A DNA stretch of 64,000 nt from Anaerolineae bacterium (GCA_017303635.1 JAFLCG010000007.1:62001-126000); one strand, 5' to 3'; shown: positions 52,902 through 62,505, counted from the first letter of the stretch. Notes: a model not told the origin generated them from the sequence alone. Program-made: numbers and translations.

Positions 52902-55009
52902 GCGGATGCCTCCTGACGGCGGGCGGCGACTGGGGCCCGCGCCGGGGTGTACTCGACTTGCTGGGCGGGCCAGGCTGCGATGAACGTCCCCAGCATCAGG
53001 ATCAGACTCCCCCACCAGATCAAGTTGACCAGCGGATTGATGTAGACCTTGAAAGTCGCCAGGCGCCCCTGTTCCACCCAACCGGAGAGCAGCACATAAT
53101 AGTCAGCTTCCAGCGTGCTGTGCGCTCCAGCGATGGTCATGGGCATATCCGGATAGACATCAAAACGGGGACGCAGGCGGGCGACTTCCTGCCCCTGCTG
53201 AAAGACAGTCACATCGGCGATTTCCATCTGGCGACCATCTTCAGCTATGGCTTCGGTAAAGTGGTCATAGCGCATGGAATAATTCCCAAAATCCATGACC
53301 TCCCCGCGCCCCAGTGTGCGAGTCGTCTCCTGCTGGAACATGGTGCTACCGATCACGCCGATGCCCACAACAGTCACTCCCAGGTGGACGATATAACCGC
53401 CGTAACGCCGTCGGTTACGCCCGAAAACTGCTCGCAGCGCCGTCAGCCAATCTTCGTTGAGGCTGGTCCGGCGGGCAGCCGCTCCCCGATAGATCTCATA
53501 GAGGGCGACAAAACCTGCCAGCGAGACAATGAAATAGGCGAACAGCGCCAGGGGGGAAGCCATGCCACCCAGCACAAAGACGATCATAAAGACAGCCGTC
53601 AGGATCAAGGGGACGACCAGTGACCGCCCGAGGCGAACCATCGACGTGACGCCCCAGGCTGACAGCGGCGCGATGCCCATCAGGATGTACATCACCGCAA
53701 AGAGCGGCGGTGTCACCTGTAAGAAGTACTGTGAGCCGAGCGTGATCTCTTCACCCAGAAACAGTTCGGTGATGACCGGCGCACCAAAGCTGCCCCAGAA
53801 GATGACCACGAACAATGCCACAAAGACGATATTGTTAAAGACGAACAGGACTTCCCGGCTGAACAACACCTTGAGGTTGCCACGCTGAGAGAAGTCAAAG
53901 TACTGATGCTCGTCCTTGAGTTCACCCCGGTTCCAGCGGTAGAGAATCAATCCAATGGAGATCAGCGTGATGGCTGCCCAGAATAGGAACATGGGCATCC
54001 CGACCGGGCTGCGCGCAAAGGCGTGCACGCTGTCGATCAGACCACTGCGAGTGGCGAAGGTGCCGAACATGACCGCGCTGAAGGTGCCAATCACCAGGAA
54101 CATGTTCCAGACTTTAAGGATGCCGCGCTTCTCCTGCATCATGACACTGTGCAGGAAAGCCGTGCCGATCAGCCAGGGCAGAAAGGCTGCATTCTCGACC
54201 GGGTCCCAGCCCCAGTAGCCGCCCCACCCCAGCACATCATAGGCCCAGCGCCCGCCGAGAATGAGCCCTAAAGTCAGGAAAATCCAGGAGATGAGCGTCC
54301 AGCGGCGGGTGGCTTTGATCCAGTTGGTGGACAAATCACCTGACGCGAGCGCTGCCATGGCGAAGGCAAAGGGAATCGTGAACCCGACAAAGCCGAGATA
54401 GAGCATGGGCGGATGGATAATCATGCCGAAGTGACGCAGCAGCGGATTGAGGCCATGAGCCTTTTCGGTAGCCAGCCATTCGTAAGGCGGTGTGATCGCC
54501 CCTGCCGGGATGAACATACTCTCAATCGCGCGGATGCCTTCCGGCGAGTTCACCCACCACCAGCGATCAAAGGGATGCTCGAAGAAGAACACCAACCCAA
54601 TGAAGAAAGCCATGACCGCGCTGGAGTAGGCAATGACATAGGGCATCAGACGGTGGTTACTGCGCCAGTTCATGGCAATCGCCGCAGCCGTGAAGGCGCT
54701 CATCAACACCGACCAGAAGAGCAGTGAGCCTTTCTGCGCGCCCCACAGGGCGGTGATGCGGTAGAACAACGGCGTCGCAGGATCCGTTACTGAGGCGACA
54801 TAGGTCAATTGGTACTGCTGCTGGATCAGGGCGATCAGCATAGCCGCAGTGGCAATGAGCAGCAGCGGAAAGACGGCGATGGCGGCATTGCGGGCGCTGA
54901 TGACCAGCCGCTCTGATCCGCGCTGCCCGCCGAGAACCGCAGCCCCAGTCGCATAGACGGCAGCGACAAAGGCGAGGAAGATGGTCACAAGGCCAATTTC
55001 AGCGAGCAT
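52898..55009 (-). CDS. ccmF: Cytochrome c heme lyase subunit CcmF
   Basis: 703 residues, about fifteen transmembrane helices, with the heme-handling WGGYWGWDPVENAAFLPWLI motif and conserved His residues in GMIIHPPMLYLGF. It takes heme from CcmE and joins it to apocytochrome with CcmH. The size is normal for CcmF/CcsA-like proteins of this phylum. The C-terminal extracytoplasmic part contains a beta region (YSMRYDHFTEAIAEDGRQ). Confidence 0.93.
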   Translation of the reverse strand: MLAEIGLVTIFLAFVAAVYATGAAVLGGQRGSERLVISARNAAIAVFPLLLIATAAMLIALIQQQYQLTYVASVTDPATPLFYRITALWGAQKGSLLFWSVLMSAFTAAAIAMNWRSNHRLMPYVIAYSSAVMAFFIGLVFFFEHPFDRWWWVNSPEGIRAIESMFIPAGAITPPYEWLATEKAHGLNPLLRHFGMIIHPPMLYLGFVGFTIPFAFAMAALASGDLSTNWIKATRRWTLISWIFLTLGLILGGRWAYDVLGWGGYWGWDPVENAAFLPWLIGTAFLHSVMMQEKRGILKVWNMFLVIGTFSAVMFGTFATRSGLIDSVHAFARSPVGMPMFLFWAAITLISIGLILYRWNRGELKDEHQYFDFSQRGNLKVLFSREVLFVFNNIVFVALFVVIFWGSFGAPVITELFLGEEITLGSQYFLQVTPPLFAVMYILMGIAPLSAWGVTSMVRLGRSLVVPLILTAVFMIVFVLGGMASPLALFAYFIVSLAGFVALYEIYRGAAARRTSLNEDWLTALRAVFGRNRRRYGGYIVHLGVTVVGIGVIGSTMFQQETTRTLGRGEVMDFGNYSMRYDHFTEAIAEDGRQMEIADVTVFQQGQEVARLRPRFDVYPDMPMTIAGAHSTLEADYYVLLSGWVEQGRLATFKVYINPLVNLIWWGSLILMLGTFIAAWPAQQVEYTPARAPVAARRQEASA

Positions 55010-55171
55010 AAGGTCTTTAGTCCATAGTCTATGGTCGGTAGAAGCGTGGGCGGTAGCTGATGGTCAATGTAAAGATTGAGATGGGTGACGGATAGCCAAA
55101 AGCGGTTTAGTCACCCAAAGCAAAAACGATCAACCCCAAACCAGTAACCGGTAGCTGATCGCCAGAAGCCC

Positions 55172-55714
55172 TTACGCCCCCGGCAGCGGCGTGGCGACGA
55201 TCTCACCCTGAGGCTGGGCCTCTTCAAAACGGGTCGGGCATTTGAGGCTGAGTTCAGTGGCATGGAAGATGCCATCCGCACCCAATTTCCCGCTCAGAAT
55301 GGCCTGCGCTTCGTGCCGAAGCAGATCCGGCTTGACCTGCCCTTCCACCCGCACCTGGATGCGGTTCGCTTCCGGGTTATTGGCAGCCAAGTGCAGCGCT
55401 TCAGCCAGGTTATCAAAATTCTCCGGCACATTGGCGACGGTGAAGGTCAGAACGAGGTTTTGAGCATCATACTGGATGGTATCACCCAGCACGACACCAG
55501 CCACCCGAATCGTCCGGTTGGCATTGGCCGGGTTGGTCACCAGCTCATCAATGGTCTGATAGAAACGGGCACCTGCGGTCATGCCGCTGAAAATCAGATA
55601 CGCGACTGCGACCAGAATCAGAATGCCACCAATCAAAAACTTCAGCCGATCCGAGCGGACGGGGGCGGGAGCCGGTTGCCCGGTCCGGGGCTTCTCCCAG
55701 GTTGCCTGTGCCAT
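55172..55714 (-). CDS. ccmE: Heme chaperone CcmE, cysteine variant
   Basis: 180 residues. A transmembrane helix (~25-45) and the OB-fold (IRVAGVVLGDTIQYDAQNLV, VRVEGQVKPDLLRHEAQAIL). The heme-attachment region reads ATELSLKCPTRFEEA. The canonical His of HxxxY is replaced by Cys, as in the CxxxY variants known from Desulfovibrio and archaea, and the Tyr is replaced by Phe here. It should carry heme from CcmC to CcmF. GAGGAG lies 10 bases upstream of the ATG. It is the first gene of the operon. Confidence 0.88.
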   Translation of the reverse strand: MAQATWEKPRTGQPAPAPVRSDRLKFLIGGILILVAVAYLIFSGMTAGARFYQTIDELVTNPANANRTIRVAGVVLGDTIQYDAQNLVLTFTVANVPENFDNLAEALHLAANNPEANRIQVRVEGQVKPDLLRHEAQAILSGKLGADGIFHATELSLKCPTRFEEAQPQGEIVATPLPGA

Positions 55715-55852
55715 GTTAACAATACTCCTCTTACCAGATGATCTCGTGATTGTACCTGAGTTGCTTTGTGAAAAAGTCTACAAAAAAGACCAGACCTAAG
55801 CAATTACCGCCCACCCAATTTAGATGAGAGTTTATGGTTTGACCGGCCATTT

Positions 55853-55870
55853 TGTGACGAAACCGTCACA
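55853..55870. promoter_or_regulatory. Operator-like dyad upstream of the DUF1800 gene
   Basis: TGTGACG-AAAC-CGTCACA is a perfect 18-base dyad, 90 bases before the DUF1800 start. It resembles a CRP/FNR-family site but has 8 rather than 6 bases between TGTGA and TCACA. The binding protein is unknown. Confidence 0.35.
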
Positions 55871-55959
55871 TCACAGTCAAATTAGCTGCATAGTTCCCCA
55901 TTACAGTGAAATCAAATTCACCGTTAGCCGTTCGTTGGGCCAAGAGCGAGGAACGATCT

Positions 55960-57465
55960 ATGCAGACATCACGACGCGACTTTCTGAAAATGGCTGGATC
56001 ACTGGCCGCCATCGCCGCAGCAGGCAGCGGAGTCACACTCAGTGGGCAACGGATCACCCGCGCCGCTGATGGCAGCCACCCATTGACGTCCAATGATCCG
56101 ACGCTGCACTTGCTCAACCGCATCACCTATGGGCCGCGACCTGAAGAGGTGGAACGTGCCCGGCAGATCGGCGTGGAAGCCTTTCTGGAAGAGCAGTTAA
56201 ACCCGGAGACCGTGGATGACTCGGCGATGGATGCCATCCTGGCGACCACGCCCATTCTGTTCATGAACCGGCGCGATAGTTATGCGCTGCGGGATTTCGG
56301 CGGACGGGCGATGCGGAGCCTGCGCGAGGGCATGATCGAGCGCGCCGTCCACAGCAAACGGCAACTGCTCGAACGGGTCGTCGAATTCTGGTCGGATCAC
56401 TTTAACGTGGTTCATGATGACTACGCCAACGATATGGTGGTCTTCTACCGGGAAGCGATCCGCAAGCACGCGCTGGGGAACTTCCGCGATATGGTATTGG
56501 CGACAGCACAAGCGCCAGCCATGCTCTACTATCTGGATCAAACCTACAGCGATAAGGATCATCCGAACGAGAACTACGCCCGCGAACTGCTGGAACTACA
56601 TACGCTGGGCGTGGACGGCGGTTATACCGAAACGGATGTCAAGGAAGCGGCCCGCGCCCTGACTGGCTGGACGGTCAATGATGGCGTGGAAGATGGCTTC
56701 TACTTCAACCCGGATATGCATGACACCGATGAGAAAACCATCCTCGGTCATACCATGCCTGCCGGACGCGGAATCGAGGATGGGCTGCATCTGCTCAGCA
56801 TCGTCGCCAATCATCCATCAACCGCGCAGTTCGTCTGCCGCAAACTGGCCGTCCGTTTTGTGAGCGACGCCCCACCGGACTCACTGGTCGAGCGCATGGT
56901 GCAGACCTGGATCGAGACACGCGGTGAGATCAAGCCAGTGCTGCGCGTGCTCTTCACGTCGGACGAATTCTATGCGGCAGCCGGACAAAAGTTCCGCCGT
57001 CCGCTGGATTTCTTCATCGGGGCGCGGCGGGCGACCGGCAGCGAGATCCTCAATTACTGGTGGCTGCACGGCACGCTGGAAGAACTGGCCCATCTGCCCT
57101 ATGGCTGGTATCCACCGAACGGTTACCCGGATGTAGCCGCAGCGTGGAAAGGTACCAGCAGTCTGCTGGCGCGATGGAATGCTGCGACCCTGCTCACCCA
57201 TGAATCGCTGAGTGTAGGCGCGAATGAACTCCGGACCGAAATCCTGGAACGCACCGGTCATCCGGGCACAGTCGGTGAACTGGTGGACGCGGTAGCGACA
57301 CAAGTCTTCGGCGTGCCGCTCCCGGCAGAGCAGCGCGCAGCCTTTGTGGAATACGCGGCGGAGGGCGGTGACGAGTCGACCTCAGTCGACATCCACCTCC
57401 TGATCCGCAAGGTTGGGACGCTCTACGGGATGATGCTGGCCTCGCCCATTTACCAATGGAGATAA
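55960..57465 (+). CDS. Tat-exported DUF1800 protein
   Basis: 501 residues. It opens with a twin-arginine signal (TSRRDFLKMAGSLAAIAAAG) and has the DUF1800 body: LLNRITYGPRPEEVERA, EFWSDHFNV, ENYARELLELHTLGVDGGYTE, KEAARALTGWTV. The function of DUF1800 is unknown; the genes are usually paired with DUF1501, as here. Export in a folded state suggests a cofactor or partner bound in the cytoplasm. The ATG at 55960 has GAGGAA 6 bases upstream. Confidence 0.9.
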   Translation: MQTSRRDFLKMAGSLAAIAAAGSGVTLSGQRITRAADGSHPLTSNDPTLHLLNRITYGPRPEEVERARQIGVEAFLEEQLNPETVDDSAMDAILATTPILFMNRRDSYALRDFGGRAMRSLREGMIERAVHSKRQLLERVVEFWSDHFNVVHDDYANDMVVFYREAIRKHALGNFRDMVLATAQAPAMLYYLDQTYSDKDHPNENYARELLELHTLGVDGGYTETDVKEAARALTGWTVNDGVEDGFYFNPDMHDTDEKTILGHTMPAGRGIEDGLHLLSIVANHPSTAQFVCRKLAVRFVSDAPPDSLVERMVQTWIETRGEIKPVLRVLFTSDEFYAAAGQKFRRPLDFFIGARRATGSEILNYWWLHGTLEELAHLPYGWYPPNGYPDVAAAWKGTSSLLARWNAATLLTHESLSVGANELRTEILERTGHPGTVGELVDAVATQVFGVPLPAEQRAAFVEYAAEGGDESTSVDIHLLIRKVGTLYGMMLASPIYQWR

Positions 57466-57532
57466 GTGGCTGGTGGTCAGTGGCTAGTGATTGGTGATCA
57501 ATGAAAGACGAGCAGAGTAATGGTCGATTGTA

Positions 57533-57582
57533 GGGGCGCACGGCTGTGCGCCCGGAAACGTAGAGACGAGGCGTGCCTCGTC
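57533..57582. repeat. Two REP-like palindromes
   Basis: GGGCGCAC-GGCT-GTGCGCCC (57534-57553) and GACGAGGC-GT-GCCTCGTC (57565-57582) stand together between the DUF1800 and DUF1501 genes, preceded by TAG. Confidence 0.65.
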
Positions 57583-57663
57583 CGCCCGACCTGGAACCTG
57601 TGACCCGTAACCTGAAACAAACGCTGACGGCTGATCGCTGTCTGCTTCTTGAGGAGATCGACA

Positions 57664-58935
57664 ATGCAAACACGACGTGAGTTTTTATCGAAGACCGGGA
57701 TGGTCGGGGCGCTGGGCATCAGCAAGGCGCTGTTCCCAGCCTGGATGCCGCGACTGGCCTTCCGTCCACCGAACCAGAATCGGGGAGCGCGGGATGTGCT
57801 GGTGTGCATCTTCCTGCGCGGTGGGATCGACGGCCTGAGCGCGGTCGCCCCGTACGGCGAAGGGGCCAACTACTACGACAACCGCCCCACCCAACGGTTG
57901 GCTGAACCGGGCAGCGGTTCCGGCGCGGCGGTCGATCTGGATGGGTTCTTCGGGTTTCATCCGGCACTGGCCCCGCTCAAGGACATCTACGACGTGGGGC
58001 AACTAGCCGTCGTCCATGCCACCGGCAGCATCGACCCGTCACGCTCGCACTTCGACGCCATGAAGTTCATGGAATACGGGACGCCGGGCGCGAAGAACAC
58101 CGGCACCGGCTGGATCGGGCGGCATCTGGAGTCGGCAGCCTGGCAGAACGACTCGCCCTTCCGGGCGGTGGGCATGGGCGCGATGGTGCCGACCTCCCTG
58201 CGGGGTAGCGTGACCCCGCTCTCGCTCCAGTCGATTGCCAACTTCCATCTGCGGGGGCGGGAAGGCGAACTGCGGAAAATGCAAGAGACGCTGGCCCAGC
58301 TCTACAGTGTTCAGGCTCCAGTGGATGACCTGAGCAAGCAGGCCAGCATGGTCTTTGAAACAGTCGATATGCTCCAGCAGATCAATGCGGACGGCTATAC
58401 CCCCTCGAACGGGGCCAGCTACCCGGATGATGGGGAAGGCTTTGGGCAAGGCTTGAAGCAGATCGCCCAGCTCATCAAGGCAGACGTCGGGCTGGAAGTA
58501 GCCTGTGTGGACTTGGGCGGCTGGGATACGCACGAGAATCAAGGCACGCTGGATGGCTTCTTCAACGCGCGTCTCTCGGTACTGGGGCGCGGGCTGCACG
58601 CCTTCTACAGCGATTTGCAGGACTCGATGGCGAATATCACCGTCGTGACCATGAGCGAATTTGGACGGCGGGTGGCCGAGAACGCCAGCAACGGCACCGA
58701 TCACGGGCATGGCAACTTCATGTTCGTGATGGGCGGCGGAGTCCAGGGCGGTCAGGTCTTTGCGCGCTGGCCGGGTCTGGCCCCGGAAGCCCTGAGCGAT
58801 GGCGATCTGGAGATCACCACGGATTACCGCGACGTGCTGGCGGAGATCATCAATGGGCGGCTGGGCAATGCGGCGCTCGACCAGGTCTTCCCGAACTTCA
58901 CAGTGAGTCCGCTGGGATTGGTCGCGCCACGATAG
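57664..58935 (+). CDS. Tat-exported DUF1501 protein
   Basis: 423 residues with a twin-arginine signal (TRREFLSKTGMVGALGI) and the DUF1501 body, related to alkaline phosphatase-like/sulfatase folds: FLRGGIDGLSAVAPYG, DLGGWDTHENQG, TVVTMSEFGRRVAENASNGT, DHGHGNFMFVMGGG. The clustered Asp/His residues could bind metal. It follows the DUF1800 gene by ~200 bases of repeats and is probably made with it. GAGGAGA precedes the ATG at 57664. Confidence 0.9.
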   Translation: MQTRREFLSKTGMVGALGISKALFPAWMPRLAFRPPNQNRGARDVLVCIFLRGGIDGLSAVAPYGEGANYYDNRPTQRLAEPGSGSGAAVDLDGFFGFHPALAPLKDIYDVGQLAVVHATGSIDPSRSHFDAMKFMEYGTPGAKNTGTGWIGRHLESAAWQNDSPFRAVGMGAMVPTSLRGSVTPLSLQSIANFHLRGREGELRKMQETLAQLYSVQAPVDDLSKQASMVFETVDMLQQINADGYTPSNGASYPDDGEGFGQGLKQIAQLIKADVGLEVACVDLGGWDTHENQGTLDGFFNARLSVLGRGLHAFYSDLQDSMANITVVTMSEFGRRVAENASNGTDHGHGNFMFVMGGGVQGGQVFARWPGLAPEALSDGDLEITTDYRDVLAEIINGRLGNAALDQVFPNFTVSPLGLVAPR

Positions 58936-59108
58936 TGGTCGGTGACTGGTGGTCAGTGGTTAGTGAAGAAGTGAAGAGTGAAACAGTACAGAGTACAGAG
59001 TGCCGAGTACGGAATTGTCCTGAAAGCTGTACGCTGACGGTTATAAGTTGATCGCTCTTGACCTGAAACCTGTAACCTGAAACTTGCAACCCACAGAGGA
59101 GATTATCA

Positions 59109-59891
59109 ATGAACACAACCCTGAAACGGCTGGCAATCGCGGGATTGGTCAGCCTGCTGCTGACGGCGCTGGTGATCCTGCCGGTCGGCGCACAATCGGA
59201 GGAGCAGATCCGCGAGCTGGTGCTGGCGGCACTGACCACAGACCCTGAATTCGTGGGCTGGATTGACCAGTACCCGGACTTTGATAGCGATGTGTACCAA
59301 ATCGACGGGGACATCTGGCAGGCGGACTTCTACAACGATGAGAACCGGGATGAGTGGATCGGCTACGGGCAGGTGGACATCGCCAGCGTCGAAGTGACCG
59401 AGGCCTTCGCCCCGCGCCCGCTGGATGCGGAGACGTACCAGGCGCAACTGCCGAAGGTGGAGATTGTGGTGCTGAACGACCCGGAAGTGCTGGCGCGGCT
59501 GGGCGATCCGCTGCTGTGGGATCAATACACCGATTTCAACCGCTGGGATCAGGTATGGGAAGTGTACTTCGTGCGCGGGATTGAGGCCGTGAACGTCTCG
59601 GTCTACAGCAATGAGAACGGGCGCATGACGGTGGAAGGCATCTACAACCCGAACGACCTGGCGCGGAACGATGAGATCCAGGCGGCGCGGGATGAGGCCA
59701 TCGGGCTGGCGTACTCCGGCGAAGGGATTGATGTGGCGCTGGAGGGCTACGACGACTGGACAACCTATGTGGAACAGGTTGAGGACACGCGCTGGTCGGT
59801 GAGCTTCAACGCGGGCGATCAGGAACTGTACTTCGCGCTGGTGGATGTGGAGACCGACGAGGTGCTGATGACGCAGGTCGGCGGGGAATAA
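59109..59891 (+). CDS. Secreted hypothetical protein
   Basis: 260 residues. A signal peptide (~1-30, ending VGAQ) is followed by repeated W-x-V-x-F-type beta segments (GDIWQADFYNDENRDEWIGY, WEVYFVRGIEAVNVSVYS, WSVSFNAGDQELYFALVD). These resemble PepSY-like units, with Tyr/Asp/Glu-rich composition. GAGGAG precedes the ATG. It follows the DUF1501 gene and is probably in the same surface group. Its function is unknown. Confidence 0.7.
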   Translation: MNTTLKRLAIAGLVSLLLTALVILPVGAQSEEQIRELVLAALTTDPEFVGWIDQYPDFDSDVYQIDGDIWQADFYNDENRDEWIGYGQVDIASVEVTEAFAPRPLDAETYQAQLPKVEIVVLNDPEVLARLGDPLLWDQYTDFNRWDQVWEVYFVRGIEAVNVSVYSNENGRMTVEGIYNPNDLARNDEIQAARDEAIGLAYSGEGIDVALEGYDDWTTYVEQVEDTRWSVSFNAGDQELYFALVDVETDEVLMTQVGGE

Positions 59892-59991
59892 GAGAAGATT
59901 TTACTGCAGAGAGGCAGAGAAGACAGAGGAGCAGAGGCATAGAAGAGATTCCATGCAAAGCGGCAAAGCCGCAAAGCAGATGAACTTGTAG

Positions 59992-60011
59992 GGGCGCACG
60001 GCTGTGCGCCC
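59992..60011. repeat. REP-like palindrome
   Basis: GGGCGCAC-GGCT-GTGCGCCC, identical to the palindrome at 57534-57553 and again preceded by GTAG. Confidence 0.65.
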
Positions 60012-60047
60012 AGCACAGAGGGTGTGGCGAAGGCTGCGCCCTTTGTT

Positions 60048-60543
60048 GTTTGCAGCCCTCACCCCCCTGCCCGCCTTCGGCGTCCCTCGCCTCAGAAGGC
60101 CCTACAAGGACTTCCTTCGGTCGCTGGAGATGGGGAGTCACGTATGACAAACCTGGCGAAGCTTCCGCCGAGGTGGCTGGCGGGAAGCCGGGAGCGCGGC
60201 GCTGATTGGCGGCATGGGCGCCATGCTCGATGGTGGGAACCCGGGAGGCTGGCGCTGAAGTTTGGCGGTGTCAGCGGGAAGACGGGAGCCTGTCACCGCC
60301 CGCCAACCACGCCAAGGTCATGGTGGGAAGACGGGAGGGAGCCGCTTCGCGGGCGTTCACAGGGGGCCGTTCACAGTCATCGTGAAGACGGAACCTCACC
60401 CCCTGCCCCCTCTCCGTTCTCGCCCCGTGATAAGGGCTGGGGTGAGACACTGGGTAAGGCGGGGGGAGGGAGAGGTAGATGGTGTTCATGCTCACAGTGT
60501 AGCACGGATGAGGGAAAGAAACGGAACATATGTTTCGATTTTA
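60048..60543 (-). repeat. Composite dispersed repeat, copy 4
   Basis: The most complete copy. An R1 repeat lies at ~60058-60140 and R2 units at ~60165-60345 (the reverse complement of 43325-43500). A second R1 is at ~60394-60475, and the box module at 60481-60543 reads on the minus strand as box, TGCTACACT and ATGAACACC. The 59892-60655 stretch has no supportable gene; open frames there are repeat translations. Confidence 0.7.
60523..60536 (-). promoter_or_regulatory. LexA-like box in composite repeat
   Basis: GGAACATATGTTTC matches 13 of 14 positions of the Gram-positive SOS box CGAACRNRYGTTYC and lies upstream of TGCTACACT on the minus strand. There is no gene behind it before 59891. Confidence 0.45.
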
Positions 60544-60620
60544 CGGGACTTCCACAGGCACAGGAAAAGCGGGAATCCAAAAAAATCGATTCGCCTTCGG
60601 CGGGGAAGAAAAGGCAAAGA

Positions 60621-60636
60621 CGGGCGCAAGCGCCCG
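60621..60636 (-). other. Perfect hairpin 3' of receptor C
   Basis: CGGGCGC and GCGCCCG around two bases, 19 bases beyond the stop of the third TIR-lectin gene. It could be a retroelement-type homing hairpin or a simple 3' stem. Confidence 0.35.
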
Positions 60637-60655
60637 GAAGATCAGTGTTCAGGAT

Positions 60656-62359
60656 TCAGAGAGAAGGGGGGACACCACTACCCACCGCAGACGCGACCCG
60701 AAAACCGAGCGTGCCGTAACGGTAGTCCGGACTGCTGGAGTTGCGGTAGGCAGCGCGCGCGTAGATCTGAGCAACATGCCAGGAACCCCCGCGCAGGGCG
60801 CGTCGGTTGCTCCCATCCAGACTGTCTTCACGTCCATCTTGTGCGTCAAAGGGATACGGCTGATACAGGCTGCTGCACCATTCCCAGACGTTGCCGCTCA
60901 AATCCAGCACCCCCACCCAGGAGGCACCAGACTGGCGAACCGCCTCCCCGACCGCCGCTGTTTTGCCGCCGGAGTTTTTGTCATAGATCACCACGCTGGC
61001 ATCAAAGGCATTGCCCCAGGGATAGGCCCGGTTCTCTGGCCCGCGTGCCGCCCATTCCCATTCAGCCTCAGTTGGCAAGCGACCGTCGCGCCACTGGGCA
61101 TAGGCCCAGGCCTCAAACCAGGAGACACCGACGCGGGGCTGCTGCGGTGCCGTGAAGTTGTTATCGTCCGCAGGGCCAGTCACCTTTTTCGCTCGCAGCC
61201 ACTTCCAGCCCGCTCGAGTCCAGTAGTCGGCTTTCTGGTAGCCACCTGCCTCGACAAAACGGGCATAGGCTTGATTGGTGACCGGGGTCAGATCCAGCCA
61301 GAAACCTGCCCGGATGATCTGCTCATGCTGGGGACGTTCGTCATCGAAACCCTCACCTGCCGGGCTACCCATCAAGAACTTCCCGGCAGGAACGTAGACC
61401 ATGGGGATGCCGTGTGCATCGGTCATACGCGTTCCGGCGGCGGGTTCTGGAGGTGGAGTCGCCTCCCGCACGATGGCAGGTGTTGTCGGTATGGGTGCGG
61501 CGGACGCCCCTACGGATGGCGTCCCTACGGCAGATATACCACCGAATCGCCCGTGAAATCCTTTGGGATCAAAAATGCCTTCAATGAAGGGTTTGGGGAA
61601 CTGCTGTTGATAGGCTGTCCACAGCGGAGCCACTTTATGGCGCGTGCTTTTCAAGTTGTCAAAAGTCACAAGCTGCTGGTAGGCCCGCAAGATGACAATC
61701 CACCCATGGGCGTCCTCGCTGAAGTGGGGGTCATTCCGATTAACCAACTTTTGAAACAATCGCTCAGCTATATCGAACTGCTCACGCCATGCGTAGTCGC
61801 AAGCTTCGTCGTACAGGGTAATGCTATGGTTGCTGGCTTCGCTGGTCGGGCGCGGGTCTGCCGGGCGGGGTGCTTCGATGTCGCGCCAGCTTTGAGGTTG
61901 CCGCGCAAAGGCTTCGCAGGCGACGACAACCTCGTTAATGGTTGATGCTCCTTTATCGAAAAGGAACTGTGTACGAAACTCATCCAGTAGTGGAGGAACA
62001 TTCTCCCAATAAGCGAGGCTATAGTTACCCTTGATTGGGTCGTAGATAAATTCATCGCGCAGCACGATGGGCAATACGGGACGATTCCGCTTGCGGGCAT
62101 AGTGGAGCTCCGCCTGACAGTTAATGCTATTCACTGAGTCCGCAGACATCATGAACACAAATACATCACAAGCGATGATGGCATCCACGATTGCTTCCCA
62201 CCAATCTTGACCGGGACGGATGCCATTTTCTTTATCTCGATCCTGCCAGATATGAAATCGCGGGTTTCCATCCGGCAGTTTGAGTGCGCGCAAGGGCGTC
62301 ACGATTGCATCGACTTTATCAAAATTCAGCGTGCGATAGCTAATGAATAATCGCTGCAT
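60656..62359 (-). CDS. TIR domain receptor with C-type-lectin (FGE-like) C terminus, copy C
   Basis: 567 residues. The TIR domain (~1-160) begins LFISYRTLNFDKV and keeps NCQAE (E84). A helical region (~185-270, LYDEACDYAWREQFDIAERL) and a Pro/Ala linker with an embedded palindromic repeat follow. The formylglycine-enzyme-like domain covers ~315-555 (MVYVPAGKFLMGSPAGEGFD, LDLTPVTNQAYARFVEAGGY, LPTEAEWEWAARGPENRAYPWGN, DLSGNVWEWCSSLYQPYPFD, RGGSW, LGFRVAS). The cysteine pair of true enzymes is absent. The C terminus ends in an extra Gly/Pro tail after GFRVAS. There is no transmembrane helix. The domain order matches receptor B, while receptor A has a membrane helix. Confidence 0.85.
   Translation of the reverse strand: MQRLFISYRTLNFDKVDAIVTPLRALKLPDGNPRFHIWQDRDKENGIRPGQDWWEAIVDAIIACDVFVFMMSADSVNSINCQAELHYARKRNRPVLPIVLRDEFIYDPIKGNYSLAYWENVPPLLDEFRTQFLFDKGASTINEVVVACEAFARQPQSWRDIEAPRPADPRPTSEASNHSITLYDEACDYAWREQFDIAERLFQKLVNRNDPHFSEDAHGWIVILRAYQQLVTFDNLKSTRHKVAPLWTAYQQQFPKPFIEGIFDPKGFHGRFGGISAVGTPSVGASAAPIPTTPAIVREATPPPEPAAGTRMTDAHGIPMVYVPAGKFLMGSPAGEGFDDERPQHEQIIRAGFWLDLTPVTNQAYARFVEAGGYQKADYWTRAGWKWLRAKKVTGPADDNNFTAPQQPRVGVSWFEAWAYAQWRDGRLPTEAEWEWAARGPENRAYPWGNAFDASVVIYDKNSGGKTAAVGEAVRQSGASWVGVLDLSGNVWEWCSSLYQPYPFDAQDGREDSLDGSNRRALRGGSWHVAQIYARAAYRNSSSPDYRYGTLGFRVASAVGSGVPPSL
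60695..60802 (-). repeat. Variable-repeat-like 3' region of receptor C
   Basis: Encodes RGGSWHVAQIYARAAYRNSS...PDYRYGTLGFRV. The conserved frame and the places of variation match receptors A and B; variable codons include TAC, AAC, AGC and CAT, reachable from AAC by adenine changes. Confidence 0.5.
61502..61524. repeat. REP-like palindrome inside receptor C
   Basis: GGACGCC (61502-61508) pairs with GGCGTCC (61518-61524), and both arms carry CCCTAC. It encodes the linker VGTPSVGASAA on the minus strand, at the same junction as in receptor B. Confidence 0.6.
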
Positions 62360-62446
62360 GAGGTTCCTGTAGATTGTCAGATGTCGGTATGCCCCCGATT
62401 ATCACCGGGATTGCGTGGGTGGGCAAGGCGAACGCAAAGAGGGAAC

Positions 62447-62505
62447 CTCACCCCCCTACCCCCTCTCCCTCGCCTCAGAAGGCTGGAGAGGGGGAGTCAG
62501 AGTCA
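62447..62505. repeat. R1 inverted repeat upstream of glycogen synthase
   Basis: CCTCACCCCCCTACCCCCTC pairs with GGAGAGGGGGAGTC across a short centre. The rest of the 62360-62717 gap is short degenerate repeats (CTATCGACTATCAGCTATGG); no gene is seen. Confidence 0.6.

Noticed and set aside
55853..55870. A CRP binding site
   Set aside because: The half-sites TGTGA and TCACA are 8 bases apart, not 6; kept only as an unspecified dyad.
60271..60495. Short open frames starting MNTI/MNTF in the composite repeats as protein genes
   Set aside because: The start is conserved but the rest is translated repeat DNA that differs in frame and length between copies; a peptide role is possible but unsupported.
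60530..61945. A 471-codon open frame opposite receptor C
   Set aside because: Antisense of the TIR-lectin gene, starting within a repeat; no domain.
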